From contig NZ_BOVK01000032.1 of NCBI RefSeq assembly GCF_018403685.1, forward strand, positions 41,021-105,020: a stretch of 64,000 nt of DNA, read 5' to 3'. Below the pieces are notes generated by a model. That model saw only the letters and a program-made list of their open reading frames with translations. It searched no databases and had not been told where the DNA came from. Each line of letters starts with the position of its first letter. The stretch's first letter is position 1. This DNA is from Xylanibacillus composti (GTDB taxonomy: Bacteria; Bacillota; Bacilli; Paenibacillales; K13). A program made the translations under genes and the position numbers. Shown one piece after another: positions 14,897-24,382 of this stretch.

Positions 14897-16270
14897 GTGA
14901 GCGAAGATTTCCAGGCACTGCTGCTTAATGTACTTTTTGTTATTCTCCCCATATTTCTCTACCATCTTTTCTGGCACGAGCGTCCCAATCGCAGCAAGAG
15001 GCCTCCCGCCCTGTATGTGGGTTTGCTTTGCAGTTGCACAGTCATCTTTTGCATGCTGCTTCCATACGAAATTGGCGCCGGCTACTATTATGATTTGCGC
15101 ATCATCCCGCTTCTTGTCAGTTTCTTATATGGCGGTCCTTGGGCTGGACTCACGACCACTGTGGTGTTTATCCTCTTTCGAGCTTATATTGGGGGAGAAG
15201 GATTTTGGGTTTCGCTAGTAATTGTTTTGCCCGTGCTTCTGATTGGCTATTTGTGCACAAGTGCCTTCAGCAGGTCACATCGAGGAAAACGAATTGCCGC
15301 AGGCGTTGCGCTAAGCATGACCCATTCTGCTGTATTCGCATTCATTTACTCCCTGTACCACCCCGGACCGTACACCTTAACCCAATTGCAAAAATACGGA
15401 ACAATCGCGTTGATTCAAGCCGGAAGCGCGGCGCTAGTTTTTTATTTAATAGAGGAAATGCTGCGAAACCATGCGCTTCGCTTGAAGTTTTGGCAAGCGG
15501 AGAAAACCAAAGTTGTCAATCAATTGGCAGCCAGTGTATCCCATGAAGTGCGCAATCCATTGACCGTTACAGCCGGCTTCCTCCAGCTGTTGAAGCAGCA
15601 TGACCTTCCCGCTGAAAAACGCGATCTTTATATTCAGGTAGCCTTGGATGAATTGAAAAAAGCGGAGGGCATCGTCTCGGATTATTTGTCGCTCACCCAT
15701 GCCAAGACTACTGTTAATCAGACGCTTGATCTCCGGAAAGAAGCAGAGGCCTGCTTGACACTGCTTGGACCGTTCGCCAAACTGAACGGCGTGCAAATGA
15801 TATCCTATATAGCTGCAGAAGGCATATACATACGCGGAAATGAGCAGAAACTAAGGCAATGCTTGATCAATGTGATGAAAAATGGAATCGAAGCGATGCC
15901 CCATGGCGGCAAGCTTGTGATCGATCTTGCCCCCGGCAAACATTCACGCGAAGTCGTGATCACAATCACCGATACGGGGATCGGTATGGATGAGGAGCAA
16001 ATCAAGCATCTCGGCAGTCCGTTCTATGCCCATGCTGGCAAGGGAACCGGACTCGGACTCATGGTCGCTTACAGCATCATAGATGCCATGGAGGGCAGTG
16101 TTTTCGTTGACAGCACCGTCGGGGAAGGGACAACCTTTGCGATTACATTCCCGATTGTCAAAGACAAGCCCAGGTTTCCGCTTTACCCTAGAAGAAGCCA
16201 TTCTCCGCTTGCTGCTCCCCGCAAACTCAGACGCATGATGGAGCTAAAGCGAACGCCCGACCGGAGTTAA
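14897..16270 (+). CDS. Membrane sensor histidine kinase (KinB-like, 5TM sensor)
   Basis: 457 residues. Residues 1-200 hold six or so hydrophobic helices of the 5TM/5TMR-LYT type (IIPLLVSFLYGGPWAGLTTT). HisKA follows with the phosphoacceptor motif ASVSHEVRNPLTV near 217. The ATPase then has N box NVMKNGIEAMPHGG, G1 DTGIGM and G2 GKGTGLGLMV. This layout matches sporulation kinase KinB and related kinases that feed Spo0F. No response regulator is adjacent. Start is GTG at 14897 with a weak GGGTGA site. It is convergent with sigK, sharing a bidirectional terminator. Confidence 0.88.
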   Translation: MSEDFQALLLNVLFVILPIFLYHLFWHERPNRSKRPPALYVGLLCSCTVIFCMLLPYEIGAGYYYDLRIIPLLVSFLYGGPWAGLTTTVVFILFRAYIGGEGFWVSLVIVLPVLLIGYLCTSAFSRSHRGKRIAAGVALSMTHSAVFAFIYSLYHPGPYTLTQLQKYGTIALIQAGSAALVFYLIEEMLRNHALRLKFWQAEKTKVVNQLAASVSHEVRNPLTVTAGFLQLLKQHDLPAEKRDLYIQVALDELKKAEGIVSDYLSLTHAKTTVNQTLDLRKEAEACLTLLGPFAKLNGVQMISYIAAEGIYIRGNEQKLRQCLINVMKNGIEAMPHGGKLVIDLAPGKHSREVVITITDTGIGMDEEQIKHLGSPFYAHAGKGTGLGLMVAYSIIDAMEGSVFVDSTVGEGTTFAITFPIVKDKPRFPLYPRRSHSPLAAPRKLRRMMELKRTPDRS

Positions 16271-16284
16271 CCGGCCGGGCGTTT
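16254..16284 (+). terminator. Terminator between histidine kinase and sigK
   Basis: CGCCCGACCGG at 16254-16264 pairs with CCGGCCGGGCG at 16271-16281, followed by TTTGGCTTT. The kinase stop codon TAA lies in the loop. It may also act on the converging sigK transcript. Confidence 0.7.
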
Positions 16285-16288
16285 GGCT

Positions 16289-16993
16289 TTACCGCTGCTT
16301 TTGTTTATAAAATTCATGGTAAAGCTTCATTAAGGCGCGCTTCTCAATGCGCGATACGTAGGAACGCGAAATCCCCAATTCCTTGGCAATTTCCCGTTGG
16401 GTGCGTTCTTCGCCCCCTTTATCCAAGCCGAACCGGCCGCGAATGACTTCCTGCTCACGCTCATCCAATATGTGCAAATGACTGTAAATTTTATTCTTTT
16501 CGATTTTCACCTGCACCTTCTCCACGACCTCGTCGTGCTCCGTTCCGAGAATATCCTGAAGCGTAATTTCATTTCCTTCCTTGTCCGTGCCGATCGGATC
16601 GTGCAGAGATACGTCCTTGCGGGTTTTCTTCAGCGAGCGCAGGTGCATGAGAATCTCATTCTCGATGCAGCGTGCCGCAAAGGTCGCCAGCTTCGTTCCT
16701 TTATTCGGACTATAGCTCTCAATTGCCTTAATTAACCCGATCGTTCCAATCGAGATGAGATCCTCTTGATCTTCCCCGGTATTGTCGAACTTTTTGACAA
16801 TATGCGCGACCAAGCGCAAGTTATGTTCAATCAAAATATTGCGGGATACGGCATCTCCTTCTGCCATGCGCTTCAGATGAAGCGCTTCTTCCTGCTCCTC
16901 AAGCGGTTGGGGAAAGACGTTGCTCTTCACATACGAAACCAGCAGCATCAATTCTTTGACGAACATGGCAATGGCAGCAAATAATCCAGGCAC
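16289..16993 (-). CDS. sigK: Sporulation sigma factor SigK (intact gene)
   Basis: 234-residue late mother-cell sigma factor. The N-terminus [22 protein letters not shown] resembles the SigK pro-sequence that is removed by SpoIVFB. Region 2 contains [13 protein letters not shown] and [15 protein letters not shown]. Region 4 has the [26 protein letters not shown]. The start is GTG at 16993, with GGAGGT nine bases upstream; longer ORF starts lack homology. The gene is continuous, with no skin-type insertion between the two halves. Confidence 0.95.
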   Translation of the reverse strand: MPGLFAAIAMFVKELMLLVSYVKSNVFPQPLEEQEEALHLKRMAEGDAVSRNILIEHNLRLVAHIVKKFDNTGEDQEDLISIGTIGLIKAIESYSPNKGTKLATFAARCIENEILMHLRSLKKTRKDVSLHDPIGTDKEGNEITLQDILGTEHDEVVEKVQVKIEKNKIYSHLHILDEREQEVIRGRFGLDKGGEERTQREIAKELGISRSYVSRIEKRALMKLYHEFYKQKQR

Positions 16994-17144
16994 GCTGTTC
17001 ACACCTCCATCAGAGTCAGAGCGGCAGGAACTGGCCGCAAAGGTTAAGGTTGAAGCCTGACTTGCCCGGAAGTGGACCTGCAACCCCCACAGCGTATCGC
17101 CAAAGGGATGGCTGGCTGAGCGCCCCGTCATGAGGTCCACCTGC

Positions 17145-17184
17145 AAAAAAGGCAACAGAACCGCTCATCAAGGAGCGGACTGTT
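17145..17184 (-). promoter_or_regulatory. Terminator-like hairpin in the sigK leader
   Basis: Minus strand AACAG-CCGCTC stem (17180-17184, 17173-17178 region) pairs with GAGCGG-CTGTT, followed by GCCTTTTTT (T run 17145-17150). It lies between the candidate SigE promoter and the sigK start, about 150 bases upstream of the coding region. It could attenuate transcription or stabilise the 5' end of the mRNA. Further downstream, AGGTGGACCT and AGGTCCACTT form a second long-range inverted repeat in the same leader. Confidence 0.5.
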
Positions 17185-17187
17185 ACC

Positions 17188-17216
17188 ATTGTATGTGGGG
17201 GTACGCCTATGTGTGC
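17188..17216 (-). promoter_or_regulatory. Candidate SigE promoter of sigK
   Basis: Minus strand CATACAAT at 17188-17195 is a perfect SigE -10 (CATACAHT). The -35 at 17210-17216 (GCACACA) matches KMATATT poorly, with a 14-base spacer. sigK is expected to be transcribed first by SigE, which supports the call. Confidence 0.45.
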
Positions 17217-17339
17217 CTGTACGTGGGGAAGATTCAAATTGTCAGCCAAACAACGTGTACATGAAGACAAAAAGTTGGAATCATACGTATAGCCATTGTG
17301 AAATTTAGGATAATAATGCTATAACAAGCAAAGGTTGCG

Positions 17340-18146
17340 ATTCCGACGAAAAACTACGAAAACACCGAGAACAAATTCAGACGATACAAAGCTCATGTCA
17401 GTATCGCCGGCACAACGCAGTTCCACCTGCGGAACCCCTATGTCATCGCTTGGTGGTCAGCCGCGTTTCCGGGCTTTGGACATCTGTTGCTCAGCAAGTA
17501 TTTGCGGGGGCTCGTTTTGTTTTGCTGGGAAGTATTCGTCAATATTCAGGCAAAAATCAATCTGGCGATGGTTCACTCCTTTTGCGGTGATATTGCGCTG
17601 GCCAAGGAAGTGCTCGAGACTAGATGGATGCTTTTGTATATTCCCGTCTATTTGTTCGGCATCTGGGACAGCTACCGGACAACAATAGATATGAACAATG
17701 TGTATCTGCTTGCTGAACGGGAAGACGCGCCCTTTAATTCCTTCAGCATCGGCGCGCTTGAAATTAATTATTTGGACAAGCGCAGCCCGCTTATGTCCGT
17801 CATCTGGTCACTGTTCATGCCCGGATTAGGGCAGCTGCATATTCACCGGCTATTGACCGCATTTTTTGCGCAGGTATGGACCATTGTCTTTCTGTATTTT
17901 TCAAATTTGCTCGTCGCTGTCCATTTTCTGTTTATGGGGGACATCGCGAGTGGAACGGCTGTCCTTAACAAGCAGTGGCTTCTCTTTATGCCGTCCATGT
18001 GGGGGTTTGCTGTGTACGATTCGTATGTCAATACGGTTGAAAACAATAAACTGTATGGCGCTGAACAGAAAAGCTTTCTTATAAAAGATTTTCAAAACCC
18101 CGGTTTCAAGGTAATGCGAGGGAAAGTGGTGAGTGGACAACCGTGA
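17340..18146 (+). CDS. Conserved membrane protein of unknown function; non-ATG start likely
   Basis: The frame is open from 17325. The protein contains two similar halves, each with an FPGFGHL- or MPGLGQLHI-type motif before hydrophobic helices and ending in a YIPVYLFGIWDSYRTT- or FMPSMWGFAVYDSYVNT-type motif, i.e. an internal duplication. An ORF caller starting at the TTG at 17487 would delete the first motif (FHLRNPYVIAWWSAAFPGFGHL). No ATG, GTG or TTG occurs upstream in frame. ATT at 17340, with AAAGG five bases before it, is the best candidate start (268 residues). The stop overlaps the next gene's GTG. The role is unknown. Confidence 0.65.
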   Translation: MPTKNYENTENKFRRYKAHVSIAGTTQFHLRNPYVIAWWSAAFPGFGHLLLSKYLRGLVLFCWEVFVNIQAKINLAMVHSFCGDIALAKEVLETRWMLLYIPVYLFGIWDSYRTTIDMNNVYLLAEREDAPFNSFSIGALEINYLDKRSPLMSVIWSLFMPGLGQLHIHRLLTAFFAQVWTIVFLYFSNLLVAVHFLFMGDIASGTAVLNKQWLLFMPSMWGFAVYDSYVNTVENNKLYGAEQKSFLIKDFQNPGFKVMRGKVVSGQP

Positions 18147-18613
18147 TTCAAATTTTTTCTGCCTTTGAACATTCAACTCATTTGGAGCTGGCTATCAGTT
18201 ATCTGGAGAAAAACGGAATAAACAAGGAAAAGATTTTCGCTGTTCCGCTAACCAATCGCAAGACAGAGCGCAGGATGTTCGATAGCATGCATAATGCTGA
18301 CGGCATTTCTCTCATCAGTACAGGAGCTGCATTGGGAACAGCCTTAGCTGTTATAGGAGCAAGCATAGGATTCAAGTTGAATTGGGGGCCGATCTATTGG
18401 GGATTGATCGGAGCAGCTTCAGGCTTCTTCTTAGGATTTCTCATTAACTTCTTTTATTACAAGGTGATTAAGAAGCATCAACGTCTGCTCCGTGGCAAGA
18501 ACCTTGAGGTCATCTTAATCATCGAATGTGAAGAACAGCAAGGCGATACGGTTGAGGAAATACTTTGGCATCACTTGGCTTTAGGTACGGCGCGCGTATT
18601 AAGTCAAAGCTAG
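18143..18613 (+). CDS. Small membrane protein of unknown function
   Basis: 156 residues starting at GTG 18143, overlapping the previous stop (GTGA). The N-terminal ~60 residues are soluble. Two hydrophobic, glycine-rich helices follow (LISTGAALGTALAVIGASIG and WGLIGAASGFFLGFLINFF), then a charged C-terminal domain. Glycine-zipper-like spacing is visible in the first helix. I do not recognise the family. It is coupled to the preceding membrane protein, so the two probably work together. Confidence 0.7.
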   Translation: MIQIFSAFEHSTHLELAISYLEKNGINKEKIFAVPLTNRKTERRMFDSMHNADGISLISTGAALGTALAVIGASIGFKLNWGPIYWGLIGAASGFFLGFLINFFYYKVIKKHQRLLRGKNLEVILIIECEEQQGDTVEEILWHHLALGTARVLSQS

Positions 18614-18726
18614 ATCGCTGTGTCGCCCTTTATCTGGCACCCGTACTTCTGGAGGCTGCATAACCATCCCGGGGGATTGGAACGATAATGCTGTTGCCTA
18701 TTATAATGAAAGGAGTGCATGAGCCA

Positions 18727-19578
18727 ATGGACACAGAGATGGAATATGGAAGTGATTACAACTACATTCCGGTTACATCTGTCGGCAGCGGTCTTAGCTA
18801 CGAGGTACTTCCCGATCTCTTGGGTCACACTATCCAAATCGTCAATATCTGTTTGGTCGGAAACCCGGGATCTAAGGATTTTGTCTTAGTTGACACAGGA
18901 ATGCCGAAATCTGCTGACGAAATTATCTCGGTTACAGAAGAACGCTTTGGCCCGAACAGTCGGCCGAAAGCTATCGTTTTGACACACGGGCATTTTGATC
19001 ATGTAGGTGCCGCCATTGACTTGGTCAAGCATTGGAATGTTCCTGTATATGCTCATGAATTAGAGCTTCCCTACTTGACCGGGAAAATGAGCTATCCAGA
19101 GCCAGATCCGACTGTAGAAGGAGGCATGGTTGCCAAGATGTCTCCCCTTTTTCCAAACGAACCGGTCAATTTGGGAAATCATATCCATACGCTGCCGTCA
19201 GATGGAAGTGTGCCTTATTTAACGGGTTTTCGCTGGATTCATACGCCCGGGCATACCCCAGGGCACATATCGTTGTTTCGAGACAAGGACCGTGCACTCA
19301 TTGCAGCGGATGCGTTCGTAGCTGTCAAGCAGGATTCGCTCTATAAGGTTCTGACACAACAAATGGAAATCAGCGGACCGCCTAGATATCTGACCACGGA
19401 TTGGCAAGCCGCTTGGGAATCCGTCAGAAAACTGGAAGCACTCAAGCCAAGCGTTGCTATTACGGGTCATGGAAAGCCTCTATCCGGCGAAATGTTAGCG
19501 AACGGCTTGAAGAAGCTTGCGAATGAATTTGACCGTATGGCAATCCCTGATTACGGAAAATACGCTAGCCGGCATTAA
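18727..19578 (+). CDS. MBL-fold metallo-hydrolase
   Basis: 283 residues of the metallo-beta-lactamase superfamily. Metal ligands are visible in LTHGHFDHVG (HxHxDH), HTPGHTPGHISLF, DAF and the terminal ITGHGKPL. The nearest known classes are the broad YflN/glyoxalase-II-like hydrolases. The start ATG at 18727 has AAAGGAG eleven bases upstream. A TATAAT at about 18700 suggests its own promoter. The substrate cannot be told from sequence. Confidence 0.85.
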   Translation: MDTEMEYGSDYNYIPVTSVGSGLSYEVLPDLLGHTIQIVNICLVGNPGSKDFVLVDTGMPKSADEIISVTEERFGPNSRPKAIVLTHGHFDHVGAAIDLVKHWNVPVYAHELELPYLTGKMSYPEPDPTVEGGMVAKMSPLFPNEPVNLGNHIHTLPSDGSVPYLTGFRWIHTPGHTPGHISLFRDKDRALIAADAFVAVKQDSLYKVLTQQMEISGPPRYLTTDWQAAWESVRKLEALKPSVAITGHGKPLSGEMLANGLKKLANEFDRMAIPDYGKYASRH

Positions 19579-19836
19579 AATCGTCTTCACTAAGCATGAC
19601 AGGCGCCCCCTACCTTGCGACTAACGAAAGCTATTTCCGCTGGCAGGAGTAAGGGGGAGTTTGGCTTGGCAAGCATAGGCGAAGCGTCATTCCCTGCTTT
19701 TACGCCCCGCATCGGTCAATGCCAATGTGCCTGAGCGAGAAAGATTAGCTGCATATTCATGGGCATATAATATGAGTGTTTGCCAGCCTCCGCATCCTGC
19801 AATTTGTGTCTAATTAGAAAAAATGCGAGAAGTCCC
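19579..19836. other. Intergenic stretch with no recognised gene
   Basis: Between the MBL hydrolase stop and the ahpC promoter. It contains an imperfect inverted repeat (GCCCCCTACCTTGC and GCAGGAGTAAGGGGG, about 19601-19660) that might end MBL transcription, though no U-run follows. No open frame with a ribosome binding site was seen. Confidence 0.5.
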
Positions 19837-19891
19837 TTGACATGATAGGCGAATGTAAGTAATAATAATTACATAATTGTAATCATTATAG
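19837..19891 (+). promoter_or_regulatory. ahpCF promoter with two overlapping PerR boxes
   Basis: TTGACA at 19837-19842 is followed after 17 bases by TAATAA (19860-19865). A Per box TTGTAATCATTATAG at 19877-19891 matches TTATAATNATTATAA at 12 of 14 fixed positions. A second, TAATAATAATTACAT at 19860-19874, matches 11 of 14 and covers the -10. Derepression by peroxide through PerR is therefore expected. A Fur-type regulator cannot be excluded. Confidence 0.8.
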
Positions 19892-19977
19892 TTACAGTTC
19901 AGGCAAGCAGAGCTTCCTTGCTTGACACTGTCAGCTATATTGATCATACAAATAACTCATTAGGAGGAAGATGCAGT

Positions 19978-20541
19978 ATGTCTCTGATTGGAAAAGAAGT
20001 TGCCCCATTTAAAGCACAAGCATTCCGCAACGGAGAGTTTATCGAGGTGACAGAACAGGATCTGAAGGGAAAATGGAGTGTAGTATGCTTCTATCCGGCA
20101 GACTTCACATTTGTTTGCCCGACTGAGCTTGAAGATCTGCAGAACCACTACGAGGAGCTGAAGGCTCTTGGCACGGAAGTGTATTCCGTATCCACAGATA
20201 CTCACTTCACTCACAAAGCATGGCATGACAGCTCTGAAGCGATCGGCAAAATCACTTACACGATGATTGGCGACCCTTCCCATACAATCAGCCGCAACTT
20301 TGACGTCTTGATTGAAGAGGACGGCCTGGCGGATCGCGGTACGTTCATCATCGACCCGGACGGCATCATCCAAGCTGTAGAAATTAACGCTGGCGGCATC
20401 GGACGCGACGCAAGCACGCTGATCAACAAAATCAAAGCAGCACAATATGTTCGCAAGCATCCAGGCGAAGTGTGCCCGGCCAAATGGCAGGAAGGCGCAG
20501 AAACACTCAAGCCTAGCCTGGACCTTGTAGGAAAGATTTAA
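19978..20541 (+). CDS. ahpC: Alkyl hydroperoxide reductase subunit C (peroxiredoxin)
   Basis: 187-residue typical 2-Cys peroxiredoxin that reduces H2O2 and organic peroxides. The peroxidatic Cys is in [16 protein letters not shown] and the resolving Cys in GEVCPAKW. The start ATG at 19978 has AGGAGGA eight bases upstream; the longer ORF start at 19918 has no homology. It is followed after 10 bases by its reductase ahpF. Confidence 0.97.
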   Translation: MSLIGKEVAPFKAQAFRNGEFIEVTEQDLKGKWSVVCFYPADFTFVCPTELEDLQNHYEELKALGTEVYSVSTDTHFTHKAWHDSSEAIGKITYTMIGDPSHTISRNFDVLIEEDGLADRGTFIIDPDGIIQAVEINAGGIGRDASTLINKIKAAQYVRKHPGEVCPAKWQEGAETLKPSLDLVGKI

Positions 20542-20551
20542 GGGCCCGAAT

Positions 20552-22081
20552 ATGGCACTGGACACAGAGATCAAATCACAACTTGCGCAATATCTCGAAC
20601 TATTGGAAGGAGATATTGTGCTGAAAGTCAGCGCAGGCTCCGATGCTGTATCCAAAGAAATGCTGGATCTGGTCGAGGAGTTGTCCAGCATGTCCGCCAG
20701 AATCACTATCGAAAAAACAGAGCTGCCCCGTACACCAAGCTTCAGTGTAAACCGCGTTGGCGAAGACACGGGTGTCACGTTCGCCGGAGTCCCGCTTGGC
20801 CATGAGTTCACATCCTTGGTGCTGGCTCTGCTGCAAGTTAGCGGCAGAGCTCCCAAGGTGGATCAGAGCGTCATTGACCAGATCAAGGCACTGCCTGGCG
20901 AATATCATTTCGAAACGTTTGTCAGCCTGAGCTGCCACAATTGTCCGGATGTCGTGCAGGCGCTCAATGTCATGAGCGTGGTCCATCCCGGCATCACGCA
21001 CACCATGATCGATGGCGCGGCCTTCAAAGAAGAGGCCGAGAGCAGAGATGTCATGGCTGTTCCTTCCGTCTTCCTGAACGGCGAGTTTTTCGAGAGCGGC
21101 CGCATGTCGCTTGAAGAAATTCTGGCCAAGATCGGAAGCGCGCCGGACGCATCGGCCTTTGCCGACAAAGATCCCTTTGACGTTCTTGTCATCGGCGGCG
21201 GCCCGGCAGGGGCAAGCGCAGCCATCTATGCCGCGCGCAAAGGCATTCGCACGGGTATTGTGGCGGAACGCTTCGGCGGTCAGGTGATGGACACCTTGGG
21301 AATAGAGAACTTTATCAGCGTTAAATATACGGAAGGTCCTAAACTCGTAGCCAGCTTGGAAGAGCATGTGAAAGAGTACGGGATCGATATCATGAATCTG
21401 CAGCGTGCCAAACGGTTGGAGAAGAAGGAACTGGTCGAAGTTGAGCTCGAAAACGGCGCAGTGCTGAAGAGCAAAACAGTCATCCTCTCCACAGGCGCCC
21501 GCTGGCGCAATTTAGGAGTGCCGGGCGAAGCAGAATTCAAGAACAAAGGGGTAGCCTATTGCCCGCACTGCGACGGACCGTTGTTCGAAGGCAAGCATGT
21601 AGCTGTAGTAGGCGGCGGCAACTCCGGCGTCGAAGCGGCTATCGACCTGGCCGGCATAGCTGGTCATGTCACGGTCTTCGAATTCATGCCGGAGATGAAG
21701 GCTGACGCTGTTCTGCAAGACCGCTTGCACAGCTTGTCTAACGTAACGGTATTGACCAACGTGCAGGTGAAGGAAATCACAGGCGACGACAAAGTAAACG
21801 GCATTGCCTACTTAGAACGCGATACCGAAGCCACGAAGCATATCGACCTGCAGGGCGTATTCGTGCAAATCGGCCTAGTTCCTAATACAGACTGGCTTGG
21901 CGATACGGTTGAGCGTACCCGCTTCGGCGAAATTGTCGTCGATAACCGCGGAGCTACGAACGTGCCGGGCGTTTTCGCCGCAGGCGACTGCACGAACAGT
22001 CCCTACAAGCAAATCATCATTTCTATGGGATCTGGAGCGAATGCAGCCTTGGGGGCATTCGACTATCTCATTCGCAATTAA
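20552..22081 (+). CDS. ahpF: Alkyl hydroperoxide reductase subunit F
   Basis: 509-residue flavoprotein that passes electrons from NADH to AhpC. An N-terminal tandem thioredoxin-fold domain has the redox pair SCHNCPD (near residue 127). FAD binding is at [19 protein letters not shown], the TrxR-like catalytic pair at [10 protein letters not shown], and NAD binding at [16 protein letters not shown]. The C-terminal motif is [10 protein letters not shown]. Length and order are standard. Co-transcribed with ahpC and closed by the terminator at 22105. Confidence 0.97.
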   Translation: MALDTEIKSQLAQYLELLEGDIVLKVSAGSDAVSKEMLDLVEELSSMSARITIEKTELPRTPSFSVNRVGEDTGVTFAGVPLGHEFTSLVLALLQVSGRAPKVDQSVIDQIKALPGEYHFETFVSLSCHNCPDVVQALNVMSVVHPGITHTMIDGAAFKEEAESRDVMAVPSVFLNGEFFESGRMSLEEILAKIGSAPDASAFADKDPFDVLVIGGGPAGASAAIYAARKGIRTGIVAERFGGQVMDTLGIENFISVKYTEGPKLVASLEEHVKEYGIDIMNLQRAKRLEKKELVEVELENGAVLKSKTVILSTGARWRNLGVPGEAEFKNKGVAYCPHCDGPLFEGKHVAVVGGGNSGVEAAIDLAGIAGHVTVFEFMPEMKADAVLQDRLHSLSNVTVLTNVQVKEITGDDKVNGIAYLERDTEATKHIDLQGVFVQIGLVPNTDWLGDTVERTRFGEIVVDNRGATNVPGVFAAGDCTNSPYKQIIISMGSGANAALGAFDYLIRN

Positions 22082-22104
22082 AGAATTCATTTCCCTAACT
22101 ATAG

Positions 22105-22147
22105 GACTGTCTGCAAGACTTTCGACTTGCAGACAGTCTCTTTTTTT
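22105..22147 (+). terminator. Intrinsic terminator of ahpCF
   Basis: GACTGTCTGCAAG (22105-22117) and CTTGCAGACAGTC (22126-22138) form a perfect 13-base-pair stem, followed by TCTTTTTTT. Confidence 0.93.
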
Positions 22148-22254
22148 GTCCATGACCCCTATCTCCTGTTCTACACCGGGCAGCCAAGGAATACAATGTA
22201 CAGCATGTACTTGTTGGTCAAGCCTTATTCTTACTTGTAGAAGGAGAAGCGAAC

Positions 22255-22887
22255 ATGAACAGTTTTCTTGGCTATATTGTGTTAGGACTGACCTTAGCCG
22301 CACCGATTGGTCCCGTCAACTCGGCTCAGCTTGACAAAGGCATCCGCTTCGGCTTTTTCCATGCATGGCTCGTAGGATTAGGGGCGATGGTCGCCGATGC
22401 CGTCTTCATGCTGCTCATTTACTTCGGCTTGGCCCACTTTTTAAGCACACCCTTTATGAAGACCTTCCTGTGGTCTTTCGGCTGCTTTGTCCTGCTTTAT
22501 TGCGGCATCGACAGCATGCGGAACGCGCATGCCCTTCAGGCTGATATGCGGCAGGGAAACGAGTCTTCCCTTCGCTCCTTTTCCTCCGGCTTCTTCATGA
22601 CATTGACCAATCCCCTCAGCATCCTGTTTTGGCTCGGCATCTACGGCTCCATCCTGGCCAAAACGGCAGAAACCTATGCGACCTGGGATCTGCTGCTATA
22701 CAGTTCGGGCATATTCATTGGCATATTCTTGTGGGACGTCGGCATGGCTGCCGCAGCCAGCCTGTTTGCCCGATGGCTCAACTCCCATGTGCTCGGCTGG
22801 ATTACCAGAATCGCAGGCTTTTCTTTAATCGTGTTCGGCGTTTATTTCGGCTGGCAGGCTGTTCATATGCTGGCATCACGCCTCTGA
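22255..22887 (+). CDS. LysE/RhtB-family amino acid exporter
   Basis: 210 residues with about six TM helices. The opening segment GLTLAAPIGPVNSAQLDKGIRFGF is the LysE-family signature (PGP-like APIGP followed by a charged helix). A second conserved block FFMTLTNPLSILFWLGIYGS is present. Such proteins export amino acids or related small molecules. ATG with AAGGAG 8 bases upstream. Its 3' end overlaps the converging permease gene by 12 bases. Confidence 0.88.
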   Translation: MNSFLGYIVLGLTLAAPIGPVNSAQLDKGIRFGFFHAWLVGLGAMVADAVFMLLIYFGLAHFLSTPFMKTFLWSFGCFVLLYCGIDSMRNAHALQADMRQGNESSLRSFSSGFFMTLTNPLSILFWLGIYGSILAKTAETYATWDLLLYSSGIFIGIFLWDVGMAAAASLFARWLNSHVLGWITRIAGFSLIVFGVYFGWQAVHMLASRL

Positions 22888-24210
22888 CGCCTCTTCCTCT
22901 CTTTTCCACCTTCTTGTCATGATCCAGGTTACGGCACCCAGTACTACAAGAAACCCCAGGCTGATGAAAAATCCGGGTCTTGAGATCTTGTCGAAAAGCG
23001 TGCCTGCTGCAGCCAGCAGGATCATCGCGACAGCAATGATGGTCTTGATCTGGCCCCATGCGGTCAGCTTTAACAGCTTGCGGGAAGCAAAGACGATAAA
23101 CAGCCACGAATAAAGCAGCATCAATCCGCCGGCCGTCGTCAAATATTCAAAAACCTTATCCGGCAAAACCAGCGCTGTAATGATCGAAACGATCATCCCC
23201 CCAATCGTCAGCAGCAGGGAAGCATAGGGAAGCTTCCGCTTCGTTCTCTTGCTCAACAGCTTCGGCGCATCGCCCGTTTTGGCCATATTGGCCATCATCT
23301 GTGTTACGGCAAACAAGGAGGCCACAAGGCTCGAAAATCCGGCGATAATCAGGACACCGTTGAACACATGCACAACAGGCGTGAATTTCAGATCCTTGAG
23401 TGCTGTAACGAAAGGACTTTCGTTCGTATTGAACTTGTCCAGCGGCGCCAGCAGCAAAGTCAATCCCATGGAAGCCACGTAAAGGATGGTGATGATAGTG
23501 AGCATCACCTTTCCGGATTTGGGCGCTTCCTTAGGCTGCTTCAGCTCAGCCGCCATCAACCCCATCACTTCGATGCCTGCGAATGCAAAAAACACATAGA
23601 TCAAGGCTGTCCACATGCCCATTGCCCCGCCCGTAAAGAAGTGATCCATACTTTGGGGTTCGTGAATGTGAGCATTTTCCTTGCCCAGCACACCGGGAAT
23701 GACCAGCAGGGCTAAGGCAATGAACAAAACGATTGCGGATACTTTCACAATGGCGAATACATTTTCCGCCTTCTCAAAGCCCGCGGTCCCGAACAAGACG
23801 ATCACAACCCCTAACAAGGCATAGATGGCCGTAAGCAGCCAAAGCGGCGTATCCGAAAACCAGAATCGGGTAAATAAGCCAATAGCCGTCAGCTGACTGC
23901 CCAGAATCAGAATTTCGGACGACCAGTACATCCACCCGTGGCTGAAGCCCGACCAGCGGCCGAACGCTTTTTTCGAATAAGTGCGGAATGAACCTTCTTC
24001 TGCATGCTGGGCAATCATATTCGCCAATGCGTCAAAAACAAAGTAGGTACAGACTGCCGCAATCAAAAATAACAGCAGTATGGAGAATCCGCTTTTTTCG
24101 ATGGCGATGCTGGAACCGAGAAAAAATCCCGTTCCCGTTGTAAAGCCTAATCCGAGCAAAGCGAGTCCCCACCAGCTTAAATGACCCTTCCCTTTTTTAT
24201 GTTCTCCCAC
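22876..24210 (-). CDS. APC-superfamily amino acid permease
   Basis: About 444 residues with twelve hydrophobic helices. The first-helix motif LGLGFTTGTGFFLGSS corresponds to the APC substrate-binding GTGIF region. FAFAGIEVMGLMAAELKQPKEAPK is the classic APC helix 6 and loop. The start chosen is GTG at 24210 because GGAGG is 8 bases upstream; ATG at 24216 is only 2 bases from that site, and the longer ORF to 24288 has no homology. The transported amino acid is unknown. Confidence 0.85.
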   Translation of the reverse strand: MGEHKKGKGHLSWWGLALLGLGFTTGTGFFLGSSIAIEKSGFSILLLFLIAAVCTYFVFDALANMIAQHAEEGSFRTYSKKAFGRWSGFSHGWMYWSSEILILGSQLTAIGLFTRFWFSDTPLWLLTAIYALLGVVIVLFGTAGFEKAENVFAIVKVSAIVLFIALALLVIPGVLGKENAHIHEPQSMDHFFTGGAMGMWTALIYVFFAFAGIEVMGLMAAELKQPKEAPKSGKVMLTIITILYVASMGLTLLLAPLDKFNTNESPFVTALKDLKFTPVVHVFNGVLIIAGFSSLVASLFAVTQMMANMAKTGDAPKLLSKRTKRKLPYASLLLTIGGMIVSIITALVLPDKVFEYLTTAGGLMLLYSWLFIVFASRKLLKLTAWGQIKTIIAVAMILLAAAGTLFDKISRPGFFISLGFLVVLGAVTWIMTRRWKREEEASEA

Positions 24211-24382
24211 GCTCATTTCCTCCGGCATTGTTGACACATAGAGTTTGACATAGTATCGGTTGTTATTCCACAAACCGAGGACTTTCATGCACGCGTCTCT
24301 ATCTCCCTCCCCTAGAACTTCCAGGAACTGCTAGCTCACAGCAGAGCCATTCGTGGTAATATGGCTGTCGGAGGTGCATAAG

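Noticed and set aside
19600..19640. ACGAAAGCTATTTCCGCTGG resembles the palindromic repeat
   Set aside because: Only the CGAAAG hexamer is shared; the centre and right arm do not match.
19918..19977. Longer AhpC start at 19918
   Set aside because: The extra 20 residues are non-homologous, and the ATG at 19978 has a strong ribosome binding site.
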